The translations under genes were made by a program, and so were the position numbers. Shown piece by piece: positions 17,069 to 26,365 of a stretch of 64,000 nucleotides of DNA. Source of the stretch: UBA1926 sp036732005 (GTDB taxonomy: Bacteria > Planctomycetota > Phycisphaerae > Phycisphaerales > UBA1924). How positions within the stretch are numbered: the stretch's first letter is position 1; each line of letters begins with the position of its first letter. The notes below the pieces were generated by a model that saw only the letters and a program-made list of their open reading frames with translations, was not told where the DNA came from and did not search any database. The stretch is taken from assembly GCA_036732005.1 (NCBI GenBank), contig DAINDF010000015.1:12733-76732 (forward strand), in the 5' to 3' direction.

Positions 17069-18832
17069 TCACCCCCCCGCGCACGCCCGCCGCCACATCT
17101 CCCGGTACGCCCCCTCCAGCCCCGGCACGAACCCCGCGAAGTCGCACAGCCTCGACCGAACCGCCTCGCGCAGCCCGGCCCGCAACGCCCGCCGGCGATC
17201 AAGGTCCAGCGCGATCCGCGCCGCGCGCTCAACACACCCCGCGGCGTCCGGGGCGATCAGGTCCGCGGTCCCCGTGTTCCGGAGCAGGCTCACCCCAACC
17301 CGCGAGACATGCGAATCGCCCTCGACCGTCACGACCGGCACGCCCATCCACATCGCCTCGAGCGTCGTCGTCGTGCCGTTGTACGGGAAGGTGTCCAGGG
17401 CCACATCCACCCGCGCGTACAAGCCCATGTGCTCCGCCGCGGTCGCCGTCTCCCCCATCGTCTCAAGCCGCGACCCGTCCCCCCCCAAGCGCTCGAAGCG
17501 CTCCCGGAACCGCGCCGCCAGCCACTCGTCCTTCAGCCCCGCGTTCTTGACCAGCAGCCCCGACCCGGGAACCTTCTTGAGCAGGTCCGCCCACGCGGCC
17601 AGCACGCCGTCGGTGATCTTGGCAAAGGTGTTGAACGACGCGAACACCACCCGCCCCGAGGCCTCGCTCGGGCAGGGGCCCACCCCGGGCGCGTGCGGCG
17701 GCGGGGTGTAGCAGAGGAAACACGGGTCGAGACGGACCAACTCCTCCGTCGCCAACGCGTCCGCCCCGGGCGACGGGTCCGTGTGCGCGTCCACCAGGCG
17801 GTAATCGATCGTGCCGAGCCCGGTCGTCGCCGCGTAGCCCATGTAGGTCGCCTGCACCGGCGCCGCCCGGGTCGCCAGCACGCCCAGCCGGTTCAGCCCC
17901 GTGTGCCCGGTCAGATCGACCGCGATGTCGATCCGATCGGCCCGGATCAACGCCGCCGCCTGCGCATCGCTCAGCCCGTTGATCTCTCTGAACCCCGCGG
18001 CGTGCGCGCGCACGCGTTCGGTCAGTTCGTCAACCCGAAGCCGGTGCGAGTAGCACCAGGGCTCGACGCGATCCCGGTCGTGGTGCTCGACGATCCCCTC
18101 GATGAAGTGCCCCGCCGAGCGGTTACGGAAGTCCTGCGAGATGTACCCCACGCGGAGCGGGCGCTCCGGGTCGGGGTCGTGCACCGTTCGTGGCCCGGCG
18201 GGCGCCCGCTCCGACATCAGCTCGCCGTACCGCCGATGGGCCTCGAATACCTCCCCCGGCGAGAACTGCGGGCAGTAGAGCATGAGCAGCAGCGTGTCGC
18301 GCTGAAGGTCCGCGTCCGTCGCGCGGTGCGCCGCCGTCGAACGCAACGCCGCCGCCGCGCCCGCGTGATCGCCCGTGAACGCGCGCACGGCGGCGCAGTA
18401 GCCCCCGATCCGCGCATCCCCCGGCCTCGCCGCGTGGGCCCACTCGCCGAGCTCCAGCGCCACGCGGTGCCGGTCGTGGCTCAGCAGGACCGACGAGACC
18501 ATCCCCGCGATCCGGGCCGCGTCGGGCCCGAGCGTCGGCAGCCTCGCCGCGGCCCGCTCGGCCTCGTCGGTCCGCCCCAGCTCAAGCAGCTGCTCCGCGA
18601 GCGCCCCCCACCCCGCCGCGTCGCGGGGGTTGAGCTGCACAAGCCGCTCGATGTGGTACGCCGCGCGCGTCCGTTCCCCGGTCAGCACCAGCGCCCTCGC
18701 CAGCAGCGCGTGCAAACCCGGTTCGCCCGGGGCCCGGCGGACCGCCTGCTCGAGCAGCGCGCGGGCCCGGGGCGCCTGCCCAGCCCTGAGCAGAGCCTCC
18801 GCCTGCGCGACGGGTGTGGGTCGCTGCGCCAT
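17069..18832 (-). CDS. TPR protein with O-GlcNAc-transferase-like (GT41) domain
   Basis: 587-aa cytoplasmic protein: TPR-like helical repeats in about residues 1-200, then a SPINDLY/OGT-type glycosyltransferase fold. GT41 landmarks are visible: VGYISQDFRNRSAGHF, VDLTGHTGLNRLGV, APVQATYMGYAATTGL, FASFNTFAKI and ALDTFPYNGTTTTLEAMWMG near the UDP-sugar site. In eukaryotes these enzymes add GlcNAc to Ser/Thr; bacterial members are mostly uncharacterised protein glycosyltransferases. The start MAQRPTPVAQ was chosen because it begins the first repeat. An upstream in-frame extension exists but has no similarity. It is convergent with the serine protease. Confidence 0.88.
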   Translation of the reverse strand: MAQRPTPVAQAEALLRAGQAPRARALLEQAVRRAPGEPGLHALLARALVLTGERTRAAYHIERLVQLNPRDAAGWGALAEQLLELGRTDEAERAAARLPTLGPDAARIAGMVSSVLLSHDRHRVALELGEWAHAARPGDARIGGYCAAVRAFTGDHAGAAAALRSTAAHRATDADLQRDTLLLMLYCPQFSPGEVFEAHRRYGELMSERAPAGPRTVHDPDPERPLRVGYISQDFRNRSAGHFIEGIVEHHDRDRVEPWCYSHRLRVDELTERVRAHAAGFREINGLSDAQAAALIRADRIDIAVDLTGHTGLNRLGVLATRAAPVQATYMGYAATTGLGTIDYRLVDAHTDPSPGADALATEELVRLDPCFLCYTPPPHAPGVGPCPSEASGRVVFASFNTFAKITDGVLAAWADLLKKVPGSGLLVKNAGLKDEWLAARFRERFERLGGDGSRLETMGETATAAEHMGLYARVDVALDTFPYNGTTTTLEAMWMGVPVVTVEGDSHVSRVGVSLLRNTGTADLIAPDAAGCVERAARIALDLDRRRALRAGLREAVRSRLCDFAGFVPGLEGAYREMWRRACAGG

Positions 18833-18873
18833 GCGCGGAGGATAGCCGACCCCAGGGCGCATTCGCCGCGCAC

Positions 18874-18900
18874 GAAAAAGGGCGGCCCCGGGCCGCCCTT
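18874..18900 (-). terminator. Intrinsic terminator after metalloprotease
   Basis: Read on the minus strand: AGGGCGGC / GCCGCCCT stem with a five-base loop, followed by TTTTT. It lies just downstream of the metalloprotease stop at 18927. Confidence 0.85.
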
Positions 18901-18926
18901 CGGGAGTCACCGATTGTCGCCGCGTG

Positions 18927-21900
18927 TCACGGCCTGTCCTGCGTGCCCGCGTCCTGCCCGAACATCATGAACGGGAGCATCAGGTCGGAGAAGTCGGGCA
19001 TGTTGGTGATGTACTTCGCGTCCAGGGCCTGGGCGATCCGGCCCGAGACATCCTGGAGGTGGGCCCGCGTGTACGGGTCCACCCGACCGCCGGCCCGCTC
19101 CTCGACGCTCTGCACCTTGGACTGGATGTCCCGCAGGTGCATCGCCGCGAGCGTCGCGATCGGCTTGGTCGCCGCGTCGTAGGTCTCCGCGGTCAGCGCC
19201 AGGTCGATCAGCCGCTGCAGGTGCTCGCGCTGCAGGTTCCGCCGCAGCGAGGAGATCATCGGCTGCCGCGCCGAGTACCGCCCGCTGCCCGGGTTCTCCA
19301 GCTCGCTCCACGCCGCCTCGGTGATCTCGCCCATCATCTCGGCGAGCGTGAGCGTGTCCTGGTCCGCGGGAACGATGAACTCGTTGTCGAACACGCGGCG
19401 GAGCGTGGTCGGGTTCATGATCATCGTCATCGCCGCCGACTGGATGCCCAGCACCGTGTCGTGGACCTCGTAGGTCGGGTCGGTGAAGATGGTCCCCATC
19501 CCCCCCGTGTCCCACCACTTGTCCACCGTCATGTGCTCGAGCAGCTCGGGCGTCAGCCCGAACGCCTCGTCCCGGAAGGTGCTGTCGATCACGAACTGCA
19601 GGGCCTCACGCTGCTTGGCCGCGTCCACCACATCGATCGGCGCCCGGCCGTTCGGGTCGCCCTTCTTGTCGCGGTACACATGCGCGCCGCCGATCCAGTT
19701 CGCCATCATCGACACGGCCTGCGTGTGCTGCCCCAGCGTGATCTGGTAGCCCTGCCGCGCCCGCGCCCAGCTCTCGCCGTCCTTGACGAACCCGTCCAGC
19801 AGCGTCTTGCGGATGTGCTTGACCAGCTCCATCTGGCTGCGGGCGAAGTCGATCGGGTACTTCGATAGGTCGTACCGCCTCGCCAACGGGTCCGGGCCCC
19901 AGGTGTCCTCGTCCGTCGCGTACTGCAGCTCGGGCTCGGCCACCCGCTCGAGCACCTTCTTCGTGTCGCCCGAGGTGTACCCGTACTCGATCACCCACAT
20001 GTCGTACGGCCCGAGGTTGATCGAGGAGAGGTCGCCCTGCACCTCGCCCGAGGCCCCGTCCGGGAGCGGCATGCGGATGTTGATCCCGTTGTAGTCCATC
20101 ACGGACGCCGACCACGCGGTCTTGCCCTTGAAGTCCTCGCTGTTGATCTCCGCGAGCGAGTACGCGCTCGAGCCCTTGAAGTTGTGCCGAAGGCCCAGCG
20201 TGTGCCCGACCTCGTGCGCCACCAGCTCGGCGAGCATCGGGCCCACGAACTCCTCGGGCATCCCGTCGATCAGGTCGCCCTGCTCGAGCTTGGGAGACTT
20301 CTCGCCGTCGTCGCCCTTGGGCTCCTCGTCGCCCTTCTCGCCCTCCGGCGCGGCGGCCTCGGCCTTCTTGTCGAGCATCGCCCGGTACTCCGCCGGCACC
20401 ATCGCCAGCAGGTCCGGGTTCTTCTCGAGCTCTTCCTTGATCTTCTCGAGCATCTCGGGCGGCAGCTCGGGCGTCTTCTCGCCCTTCAGATCAGCAAGCA
20501 CCAGCGGCGCCACCGCGCCGAGCACATCAAGGTGCATCCGCGCCGTCGCCAGGTGCAGCGCCTTGCCGCGGGCCGCGTCGCACCGCCCCATCACCTGGCT
20601 CACCCGGCCCGACAGCCCGTCGAACTCGTCGTCCCCGATCAGCACCGGGTCCACCGCCGCCGCCGGGTGCCCGCCGAACCGCGCCACGCCGCGCGTCATC
20701 CGCTCGGCGAGTTTCTGGTCGCGCTCCGCGGGGCTCGCCAGGCGGAGCCGCGGGTCCCAGCGCGGGTTGCGGTCCAGCCACGCCAGCGTGTCGGGCCCGA
20801 AGCCCTCGGTCGCCATGTCGCCCAGCAGGTCGTTCCACCGGTAGGTGAACACGCGGATCCACCCGTCCGTCAGCACGACATCGGCGTCGAGGATCTCGCC
20901 CGTCTCCGGGTTCACGCGGCTCGGGCCGATCGCCGTCGCGATGTTGTTGTTCAGCCAGCGGATGAAGTTGTACCGCACATCCTCGGGGTCCTTGTCCATG
21001 TGGGCCCCGGTCGACTTGTCCTGGAACCGCACCTCGATCGCCCCGTCGATCCCGATCTTCCGGTACGCCTCGTTCCAGTACTCCACGCCCGCACGCACCC
21101 AGCGGCGGTACCGCACCGGCACCGTGTGCTCGATGTAGTAGACGATCGGCTCCTTCGGCGGGCTCATCTTCAGCTTCGGGTCCGCCTTCTCAAGGTGCCA
21201 CCGGTTGATGTACCGCGTGTCCACCTCGTTCCAGTCGTACTTGCCGTAGTCGCGGTACGAGGTCGTGAAGTACCCCACGCGCGGGTCCGCCTCACGCGGG
21301 CGATACCCCGCCGAGCCCTGGATCAGGCTGATCGAGTAGTGGAAGGTCTTCATCTTCCCCGTCGCGTCCGGCACCGTGTACGCGACCTCGATGTTCTCCG
21401 GGAACGCCTTCGCCGACGCGATCTCCTTCAGGTTCTGGTTCAGCCCACGGGCCGCCCCGCCGAAGAACTTCGGCGCGTTCCCCACCAGCAGCCCGTCCAG
21501 GTCGATCACCGGCTGCCCCGACGGGCCCTTGCACACGATCGGGATGTCCAGCAGCACGCGGTCGGTGAACAGCATGTTCACCGAGTCCTTGCTCTCCTGC
21601 TCGCCCGTCGAGCGGATCTCCATCTCGGGCATCACCAGCGCCAGCCGGTCGTCCCCGTACTTCTTCCAGTACACATACAGATCGCCCGCCTGCAGGCCCG
21701 CGAAGATCTCACCCCCCGAGACCGTCATCGCGAAGAAGTGCTTCTGCCGGTCGAACCCGCGCGGCAGCTCGGCCAGCATCTGGTTCGTCTCGCGGTTGAC
21801 CCAGATGTTGTAGAACGACTCGCCGTCCGCCGTCGACACGACCTTGTCGAACCCCTTGCTCACGGACGCCCACTCGTCGCCCTTGCCCTTCCCGTTGCCC

Positions 21901-22100
21901 TCGTCGCCCCCCGAGCCCTGCATCATCCGCTGGATCGCCCCGAAGTCGATCTCGGTCGCGCCGGGCTGCGAGCCCGCCGCCGCGTCCGAACTCGGCGCCA
22001 AACCCGCCGCCATCGCCACGGTCGTCCCCGCGACCGCCGCCATCATCACCCGGGCCATCCGGGACGCGCCCGCGCCCCACATCATGCGGTTCTCTGCCAT
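18927..22100 (-). CDS. Exported zinc-dependent metzincin-like metalloprotease
   Basis: 1057-aa protein of the bacterial 'zinc-dependent metalloprotease' group with DUF5117/DUF5118-type N-terminal regions. The zinc site is HEVGHTLGLRH from His629, the HEXXHXXGXXH metzincin pattern, with a Met-turn-like SVMDYNG about 40 residues later. A signal segment lies near residues 15-37 (MARVMMAAVAGTTVAMAAG). Directly before the zinc site is a highly charged, low-complexity insert (about 535-605, rich in EKGDEEPKGDDGEK). The start MAENRMMWG was chosen for the GGAG 10 bases upstream; the frame stays open 31 codons more. Likely periplasmic or surface peptidase, with unknown substrate. Confidence 0.85.
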   Translation of the reverse strand: MAENRMMWGAGASRMARVMMAAVAGTTVAMAAGLAPSSDAAAGSQPGATEIDFGAIQRMMQGSGGDEGNGKGKGDEWASVSKGFDKVVSTADGESFYNIWVNRETNQMLAELPRGFDRQKHFFAMTVSGGEIFAGLQAGDLYVYWKKYGDDRLALVMPEMEIRSTGEQESKDSVNMLFTDRVLLDIPIVCKGPSGQPVIDLDGLLVGNAPKFFGGAARGLNQNLKEIASAKAFPENIEVAYTVPDATGKMKTFHYSISLIQGSAGYRPREADPRVGYFTTSYRDYGKYDWNEVDTRYINRWHLEKADPKLKMSPPKEPIVYYIEHTVPVRYRRWVRAGVEYWNEAYRKIGIDGAIEVRFQDKSTGAHMDKDPEDVRYNFIRWLNNNIATAIGPSRVNPETGEILDADVVLTDGWIRVFTYRWNDLLGDMATEGFGPDTLAWLDRNPRWDPRLRLASPAERDQKLAERMTRGVARFGGHPAAAVDPVLIGDDEFDGLSGRVSQVMGRCDAARGKALHLATARMHLDVLGAVAPLVLADLKGEKTPELPPEMLEKIKEELEKNPDLLAMVPAEYRAMLDKKAEAAAPEGEKGDEEPKGDDGEKSPKLEQGDLIDGMPEEFVGPMLAELVAHEVGHTLGLRHNFKGSSAYSLAEINSEDFKGKTAWSASVMDYNGINIRMPLPDGASGEVQGDLSSINLGPYDMWVIEYGYTSGDTKKVLERVAEPELQYATDEDTWGPDPLARRYDLSKYPIDFARSQMELVKHIRKTLLDGFVKDGESWARARQGYQITLGQHTQAVSMMANWIGGAHVYRDKKGDPNGRAPIDVVDAAKQREALQFVIDSTFRDEAFGLTPELLEHMTVDKWWDTGGMGTIFTDPTYEVHDTVLGIQSAAMTMIMNPTTLRRVFDNEFIVPADQDTLTLAEMMGEITEAAWSELENPGSGRYSARQPMISSLRRNLQREHLQRLIDLALTAETYDAATKPIATLAAMHLRDIQSKVQSVEERAGGRVDPYTRAHLQDVSGRIAQALDAKYITNMPDFSDLMLPFMMFGQDAGTQDRP

Positions 22101-22464
22101 GTGCGTGCTCCAAACACCGACCGTGACCGCGCCGGGGGCGAGCGACACGCCCGCGACACGACACGGCGACTCCCAATCGCGTCGTCCCTCCACCGGGACG
22201 AAGAGAGGTTACCGGATCCACCGGGCTGTTCGAAGCCCGGATCGGCCCCGGATTCGTGATCATCCCCGGACCCGACGCGACCGCCCGCGTCCGGAAATGC
22301 CCCGACTCTGCTGTACTACACCCGCTCCACGCCCGGGATGCAACCCCTTGACACTTCTGGGCCCGAAGATTCTCGGGCCCCTAACTGGGGAGTGTCACTC
22401 GCGCCTTTGCCAATCGGTGCTGGCTCTGGTTGATAGGCGAATAGTAGGGCGTTACGCTGCACCC
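22101..22464. other. Gene-less 364-bp divergent interval
   Basis: Lies between the metalloprotease (minus) and the DUF3800 gene (plus). The right half becomes clearly less GC-rich than the surroundings and holds the nested hairpin at 22350-22396. No tRNA or small gene could be supported. Confidence 0.45.
22350..22396 (+). other. Nested hairpin upstream of DUF3800 gene
   Basis: An outer pair GACACT (22350-22355) / AGTGTC (22391-22396) encloses a perfect 8-bp stem GGGCCCGA (22359-22366) / TCGGGCCC (22373-22380) with loop AGATTC. No T-tract follows, so it is not a standard terminator. It ends 68 bases before the start codon and could be a structured leader or an attenuator. Confidence 0.45.
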
Positions 22465-23127
22465 GTGCCGACGCCATGGGACATCTATGTGGATGAGTGC
22501 AAGGTACCCGGAGATTTTTGTCTCGGCTTCCTGGAGGTTCCAAACACGGCGTCGTTCATGCACAAGCTCTTCCGGTGCCGGCAGAGCGTCATCCGCGGCA
22601 GAACGATTACACAGGAAATCCACTGGAGCGAGTTGCGGCGAGACACCGCGCTGTTGGCCCGCCGGTGGATCGAGGTCGTGTTTCAACACCGCGGGGCGAA
22701 ATTCCACCTGCGATCGTGGTCACGGCACAATACAAAAGAAGTTGAGATTGTCCAGTTTATCAGCGACTTCTGTCGCCGTAAGAAACTCGCTTCTCCACCC
22801 CACGATGTGGTGGTTTTCTTGGACTATGACTCGGGCCACGCGCGCGAAAGAACGCAGAACACGATCCGGGAAACTGCGCAGATCGCTCGGTGCTACCACC
22901 TTGACAGCGTCAAGAACGACTGCATCCAGTGCTGCGACCTTCTGCTGGGGGCGGTCCGAGCATTACCGGGTCAGTCCTTGACGGAAATGCCACCCGACTG
23001 GCCCAATGGGCTGCCAAATTCCCGAATAAAAGCCGATCTTTCGGGGTTCTTGCAGGCGAAAATTGATCAAAATTCGAGTTGTGTGTACGATCAACGAGTC
23101 GGTGCCGATCGTACACACAGACGATAG
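22465..23127 (+). CDS. DUF3800 domain protein
   Basis: 220-aa protein of the DUF3800 family, predicted RNase H-like nucleases or nucleic-acid enzymes, often accessory and found near mobile or defence genes. The N-terminal acidic motif IYVDECKVPGDFCLGF and the C-terminal DSVKNDCIQCCDLLLGAV are the two family signatures. I chose the GTG at 22465, which places YVDE at residue 8 as usual; no strong ribosome site is seen. Base composition and codon choice are visibly more AT-rich than the neighbours (for example GATTTTTGT and CAAAATTCG stretches), and the gene is a single-gene unit with its own terminator, suggesting horizontal acquisition. Function is unproven. Confidence 0.82.
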   Translation: MPTPWDIYVDECKVPGDFCLGFLEVPNTASFMHKLFRCRQSVIRGRTITQEIHWSELRRDTALLARRWIEVVFQHRGAKFHLRSWSRHNTKEVEIVQFISDFCRRKKLASPPHDVVVFLDYDSGHARERTQNTIRETAQIARCYHLDSVKNDCIQCCDLLLGAVRALPGQSLTEMPPDWPNGLPNSRIKADLSGFLQAKIDQNSSCVYDQRVGADRTHRR

Positions 23128-23152
23128 CGGGTCCATCCCGCGAGTCGTGATC

Positions 23153-23188
23153 AGGCGGCAGCGCGCAAGCGGGCCGCCTCTTTTTTTT
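23153..23188 (+). terminator. Intrinsic terminator after DUF3800 gene
   Basis: Stem AGGCGGC (23153-23159) / GCCGCCT (23173-23179) followed by C and eight Ts. It separates this gene from the convergent ubiA-like gene. Confidence 0.85.
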
Positions 23189-23215
23189 CTGCTCTCGGCC
23201 TCGGTGTGAGTGCCC

Positions 23216-24154
23216 TCAGGCCCGCATCACGAACCACAGCGCAACCATCAGAACACCGAACACACCCGCCGCCGCCTGGAACGGGCGATCCGACACCGCC
23301 AGTTCCGTCGGGTCGTCGTACCGGCCGTGCTCGAGCAGCAGGATCGCCCGCAGCAGCCCGTAGGTCGCCGGCAGGATGCTCACCCAGAGCCAGTTGAACC
23401 CGTGCACCGCGAAGTCCGCCTCGCGGGTCGTTACATACCCCGCGTAGGTCAACAGCGTGCCGACGGCGGTCACGACCACCGCCATCCGGAGCAGTTCGTC
23501 CGAGTACTTCGCCTGCACGCCCCGCACGCTGGCCGCGTCCTCCCCCATCGACCGCCGCTCCCCGAGCCGCTTCCCGAACGCGAGGGTCATGCTCAGGAAG
23601 AGCGTCACATTCATCAGCCAGGTGGTCGGCGCGATCCCGATCGCGGCGCACCCCCCGAACACGCGGAGCACGAAGCCCATCGACAGGCTCATGACATCGG
23701 CGATGACGATGTGCTTGAGCCGGGCCGAGTACGCGATCACATTCGCCACATACCCCGCGACCAGCAGCCCCATCACCCACCACGAGTGCGAGGGCAGCAG
23801 CACGACCAGCAAGGCCGACGCGGCGAAGAGCAGCCCCGCGTACCACCGCGCCACCCGGGGAGCGATCACGCCCGAGGCGATCGGGCGGTGCTTCTTGCGG
23901 GGGTGGTTGCGGTCCTCCTCCACATCGGCGAGGTCGTTGAGCACATAGCACCCGCTCGACGCCAGCGCGAACGCCGCGCACGCCATCAGCACATCCCACG
24001 CGAACCTCAACGCGTCCTCGGGCGAGTTGTCCACCATCCAATACGCGGGACCGATGAGCACGAAGACGCTCTTGGACCACTGCGTCGGCCGGGCGAGCCT
24101 GATCAGCCCGCGCCACACCGGCACGCCCGCCTCGCCCGGGGCGCCGCCGCTCAC
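23216..24154 (-). CDS. UbiA-family prenyltransferase, DPPR-synthase-like
   Basis: 312-aa polytopic membrane prenyltransferase with about eight or nine helices. The first Asp-rich motif reads NDLADVEEDRNHPRKKHRP, and the pattern NDxxDxxxDxxHPxKxxRPIA is typical of decaprenyl-phosphate phosphoribosyltransferases (Rv3806c type), which make lipid-linked phosphoribose for arabinose-like donors. The second region is YSARLKHIVIADVMSLSMGF. The GTG start at 24154 overlaps the methyltransferase stop (GTGA), so translation is probably coupled. Its place at the edge of a polysaccharide cluster fits a role in a polyprenyl-linked sugar donor rather than in quinone synthesis. Confidence 0.82.
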   Translation of the reverse strand: MSGGAPGEAGVPVWRGLIRLARPTQWSKSVFVLIGPAYWMVDNSPEDALRFAWDVLMACAAFALASSGCYVLNDLADVEEDRNHPRKKHRPIASGVIAPRVARWYAGLLFAASALLVVLLPSHSWWVMGLLVAGYVANVIAYSARLKHIVIADVMSLSMGFVLRVFGGCAAIGIAPTTWLMNVTLFLSMTLAFGKRLGERRSMGEDAASVRGVQAKYSDELLRMAVVVTAVGTLLTYAGYVTTREADFAVHGFNWLWVSILPATYGLLRAILLLEHGRYDDPTELAVSDRPFQAAAGVFGVLMVALWFVMRA

Positions 24155-24795
24155 GACCTCGCCCCGCCCGGGTGCGCCAGCACCACGAAGTAGTGCAGCG
24201 ACCCCCCGAAGACCTGCTCGAACGGCGCGGGATAGACCCGCATCCCCGAACGCTCCGCCACGACCGACATCCCCAGCCGCTCCCGGAACGCCGACCATTC
24301 CGCCGGCGTGTTGTAGCGGTAAAGACAGGGCACCCCGTACGGCGCGTTCGCCGCCCAGTCGAGGAAACTGATCCGGCTCTGCGCCAGCACGCCCTTGACC
24401 TGGTGGTCCTTCACGATCAACGCTCGCGACGCGACGCGCGCGCACTCGGCGGCCAGACGGTCCGGCTCCGTCTCGTGGTGCAGCACATCCGCGACGATCA
24501 CGACATGCACCGACCCGTCCCCGAGAGGAATCGCCCCCCCGTCGTACCCCAGCACCTCGATCGGCTCGCCCCCGCGGGGGGCCCGCTCCAGCCCGCGAAC
24601 CCGCACGCCCGCGGGGCACCGGGGGTCGGCCAGCAAGGCCGCCCCGAGCGTCCCGTTCCCGCACCCGACATCGAGGACCTCGTCCCCGGGGCGGAGGTGG
24701 GGGAGAATCGAATCAACGAGAACCCCGAGCCGATGTCGATAGATGGGGCGGTGCAGGGCCGACATCACCGCTTTGGGGATCGAGGAAATCGGCAT
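24151..24795 (-). CDS. Class I SAM-dependent methyltransferase
   Basis: 214-aa methyltransferase with motif I VLDVGCGNGTLGAAL, the acidic second strand and motif VVIVADVLHH typical of the Methyltransf_11 fold. It begins MPISSIPKAV with GGAGTCACG just upstream; the open frame extends 88 codons further but overlaps the divergent gene's control region. It is coupled to the ubiA-like gene by a 4-bp overlap and divergent from the GT-C-like gene, so it probably modifies a lipid or glycan intermediate. The substrate is unknown. Confidence 0.85.
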   Translation of the reverse strand: MPISSIPKAVMSALHRPIYRHRLGVLVDSILPHLRPGDEVLDVGCGNGTLGAALLADPRCPAGVRVRGLERAPRGGEPIEVLGYDGGAIPLGDGSVHVVIVADVLHHETEPDRLAAECARVASRALIVKDHQVKGVLAQSRISFLDWAANAPYGVPCLYRYNTPAEWSAFRERLGMSVVAERSGMRVYPAPFEQVFGGSLHYFVVLAHPGGARS

Positions 24796-24916
24796 CGTGA
24801 CTCCGGGTACGCCCAAACGGGACGGCGGGGTCGGGCAGTTTAGTCCGGGCCGAGCCCACCCCGGGCCGCACAGAAAGACAGACCTCCCCCGAAGATCGGC
24901 CATGGAGCAGGAGCGC

Positions 24917-26365
24917 ATGAACCAACCCGCCCCGGCCCGCGACGAGGGGCGAGCCCCGTGGTGGCCCACGATCGTGGTGGTCTCGGCCTTCCTGCTGACC
25001 GCCGGGCCCCTGATCCTCACCCAGTTCGAGCGGGGGCGGGGCCGCTTCGACCAGATCAACTACCACGAGCCGGCGATCCTCCGGTTCGCCGAGCAGTTGC
25101 CGACGCCGGATGTCTCGGATTACCTGTCCGCCACCACACCCGGGTACCACCTTGTTCTGGCGGTCGCGGCCCGGCTGGTCTCGCCATCGCCCGTCCTGCT
25201 CCAGTCGCTCGGGGCCCTGTTCACGGTGGGGCTGCTCGGCGTGTTCACCCGGTGGCTGACCCCCCGGGCGGGCCCGGCGGCCTCGGCGGCGCTCGGGCTG
25301 GCCCTGGGCGCCTCGCTCTATGTCTTCTCCGCCGGGGTCTTTCTGCTGCCCGACAACGCCGCGTGGCTCGGGGTGCTCGGGGTCCTGCTGATCGCCCTGC
25401 GGCCCAGGTACGGCGCAGGAACCATGATCTGGGGGGGCCTGGCCCTGCTCGCCCTGGTGCTGACCCGCCAGAGCCACCTCTGGGCGGCGGGGCTCCTCTG
25501 GGCGGCGGCCTGGCTCGGGGGTGGGTTCTCGCCGAAACAGGGGGTCCTTGGTGAGGTCGGCTCGCTCTTCACGGACCCCGGGGCGCGGCTCCGGCGGCTG
25601 GCGCTGGCGGTGCTCGCGACGGCCCCGGCGATCCTGGTGGTGGGCTGGTTCGCCCGGCTCTGGGGGGGGCTGACGGTCCCGATCTACCACGACTACATGC
25701 AGGGTGCCAACCCGGCGACGCCGGCGATCATCCTGGCCCAGATCGGGGTGATCGCGGTGTTTCATGCGGGATTCTGGTGGCGGCCGGCGTGGGAGCTCGT
25801 GCGCACGAAGCCGGCGCTCGTCGCGGGCGTGCTGGCGCTGGGTCTGATCGTGGTGCTGGCCCCCGAGACCACCTACAGCGTGGAGGCCGGGCGGTACAGC
25901 GGGCTGTGGAACATCTCGGCCAAGGCCCCGGACCTGCTGGGGCGGACGAATTCGCTGCTTCTGCTGCTGGCGCCGGCGGGGGCGGCGGCGGTCGCGGCGT
26001 GGATGGCGGGGGTGGATGCCCGGAGCCGGTGGGTGCTGCTCGGGGCGCTCGTGGGCTTCACGGCGGCGGTCTCGATGACCCACAACGCCTGGCAGCGGTA
26101 CCACGAGCCGATGCTTCTGATGCTGACTGGGGTGATGTCGGCGGGCGTCGCGGCCCGGGTCGGGGCAGGGGGCCGGCTTGAGCGCCTGGCCCGGGTCGCC
26201 GGGCCTGGGGTGCTGGCGGTGGTGCTGGCGGTGGTGACGGCGGGGAAGTTCCGGTCCGAGGCGCCGGTGACCACCCCGATCGAGCGGCAGGAATCGGTGG
26301 CGAGGCCTTTGAAGGAGCTGTGGCCCACGCGGTGGGAGCGTCTGGAGGGGACGGATCTGGATTGA
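24917..26365 (+). CDS. Polytopic GT-C-like membrane glycosyltransferase
   Basis: 482-aa membrane protein with roughly ten hydrophobic helices. Near the N-terminus, FDQINYHEPAILRFAEQLP and SATTPGYHLVLA recall the first extracytoplasmic loop of ALG10/PMT-type GT-C transferases, which use polyprenyl-phosphate sugars. The last third is Ala/Val/Leu-rich helices. I start at the ATG at 24917, which has GGAG nine bases upstream; an ATG at 24902 is also possible. It probably acts in the surface-glycan pathway beginning with the adjacent gmd. The assignment rests on fold and motif resemblance. Confidence 0.65.
   Translation: MNQPAPARDEGRAPWWPTIVVVSAFLLTAGPLILTQFERGRGRFDQINYHEPAILRFAEQLPTPDVSDYLSATTPGYHLVLAVAARLVSPSPVLLQSLGALFTVGLLGVFTRWLTPRAGPAASAALGLALGASLYVFSAGVFLLPDNAAWLGVLGVLLIALRPRYGAGTMIWGGLALLALVLTRQSHLWAAGLLWAAAWLGGGFSPKQGVLGEVGSLFTDPGARLRRLALAVLATAPAILVVGWFARLWGGLTVPIYHDYMQGANPATPAIILAQIGVIAVFHAGFWWRPAWELVRTKPALVAGVLALGLIVVLAPETTYSVEAGRYSGLWNISAKAPDLLGRTNSLLLLLAPAGAAAVAAWMAGVDARSRWVLLGALVGFTAAVSMTHNAWQRYHEPMLLMLTGVMSAGVAARVGAGGRLERLARVAGPGVLAVVLAVVTAGKFRSEAPVTTPIERQESVARPLKELWPTRWERLEGTDLD

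Noticed and set aside
22261..22400. tRNA or attachment site beside the DUF3800 gene
   Set aside because: The hairpins do not form a cloverleaf and no duplicated att-like sequence was found around the gene.
22465..23127. Using lack of ACGT in the foreign-looking gene as proof of long residence
   Set aside because: At that length and composition only two or three copies are expected, so absence is not informative.
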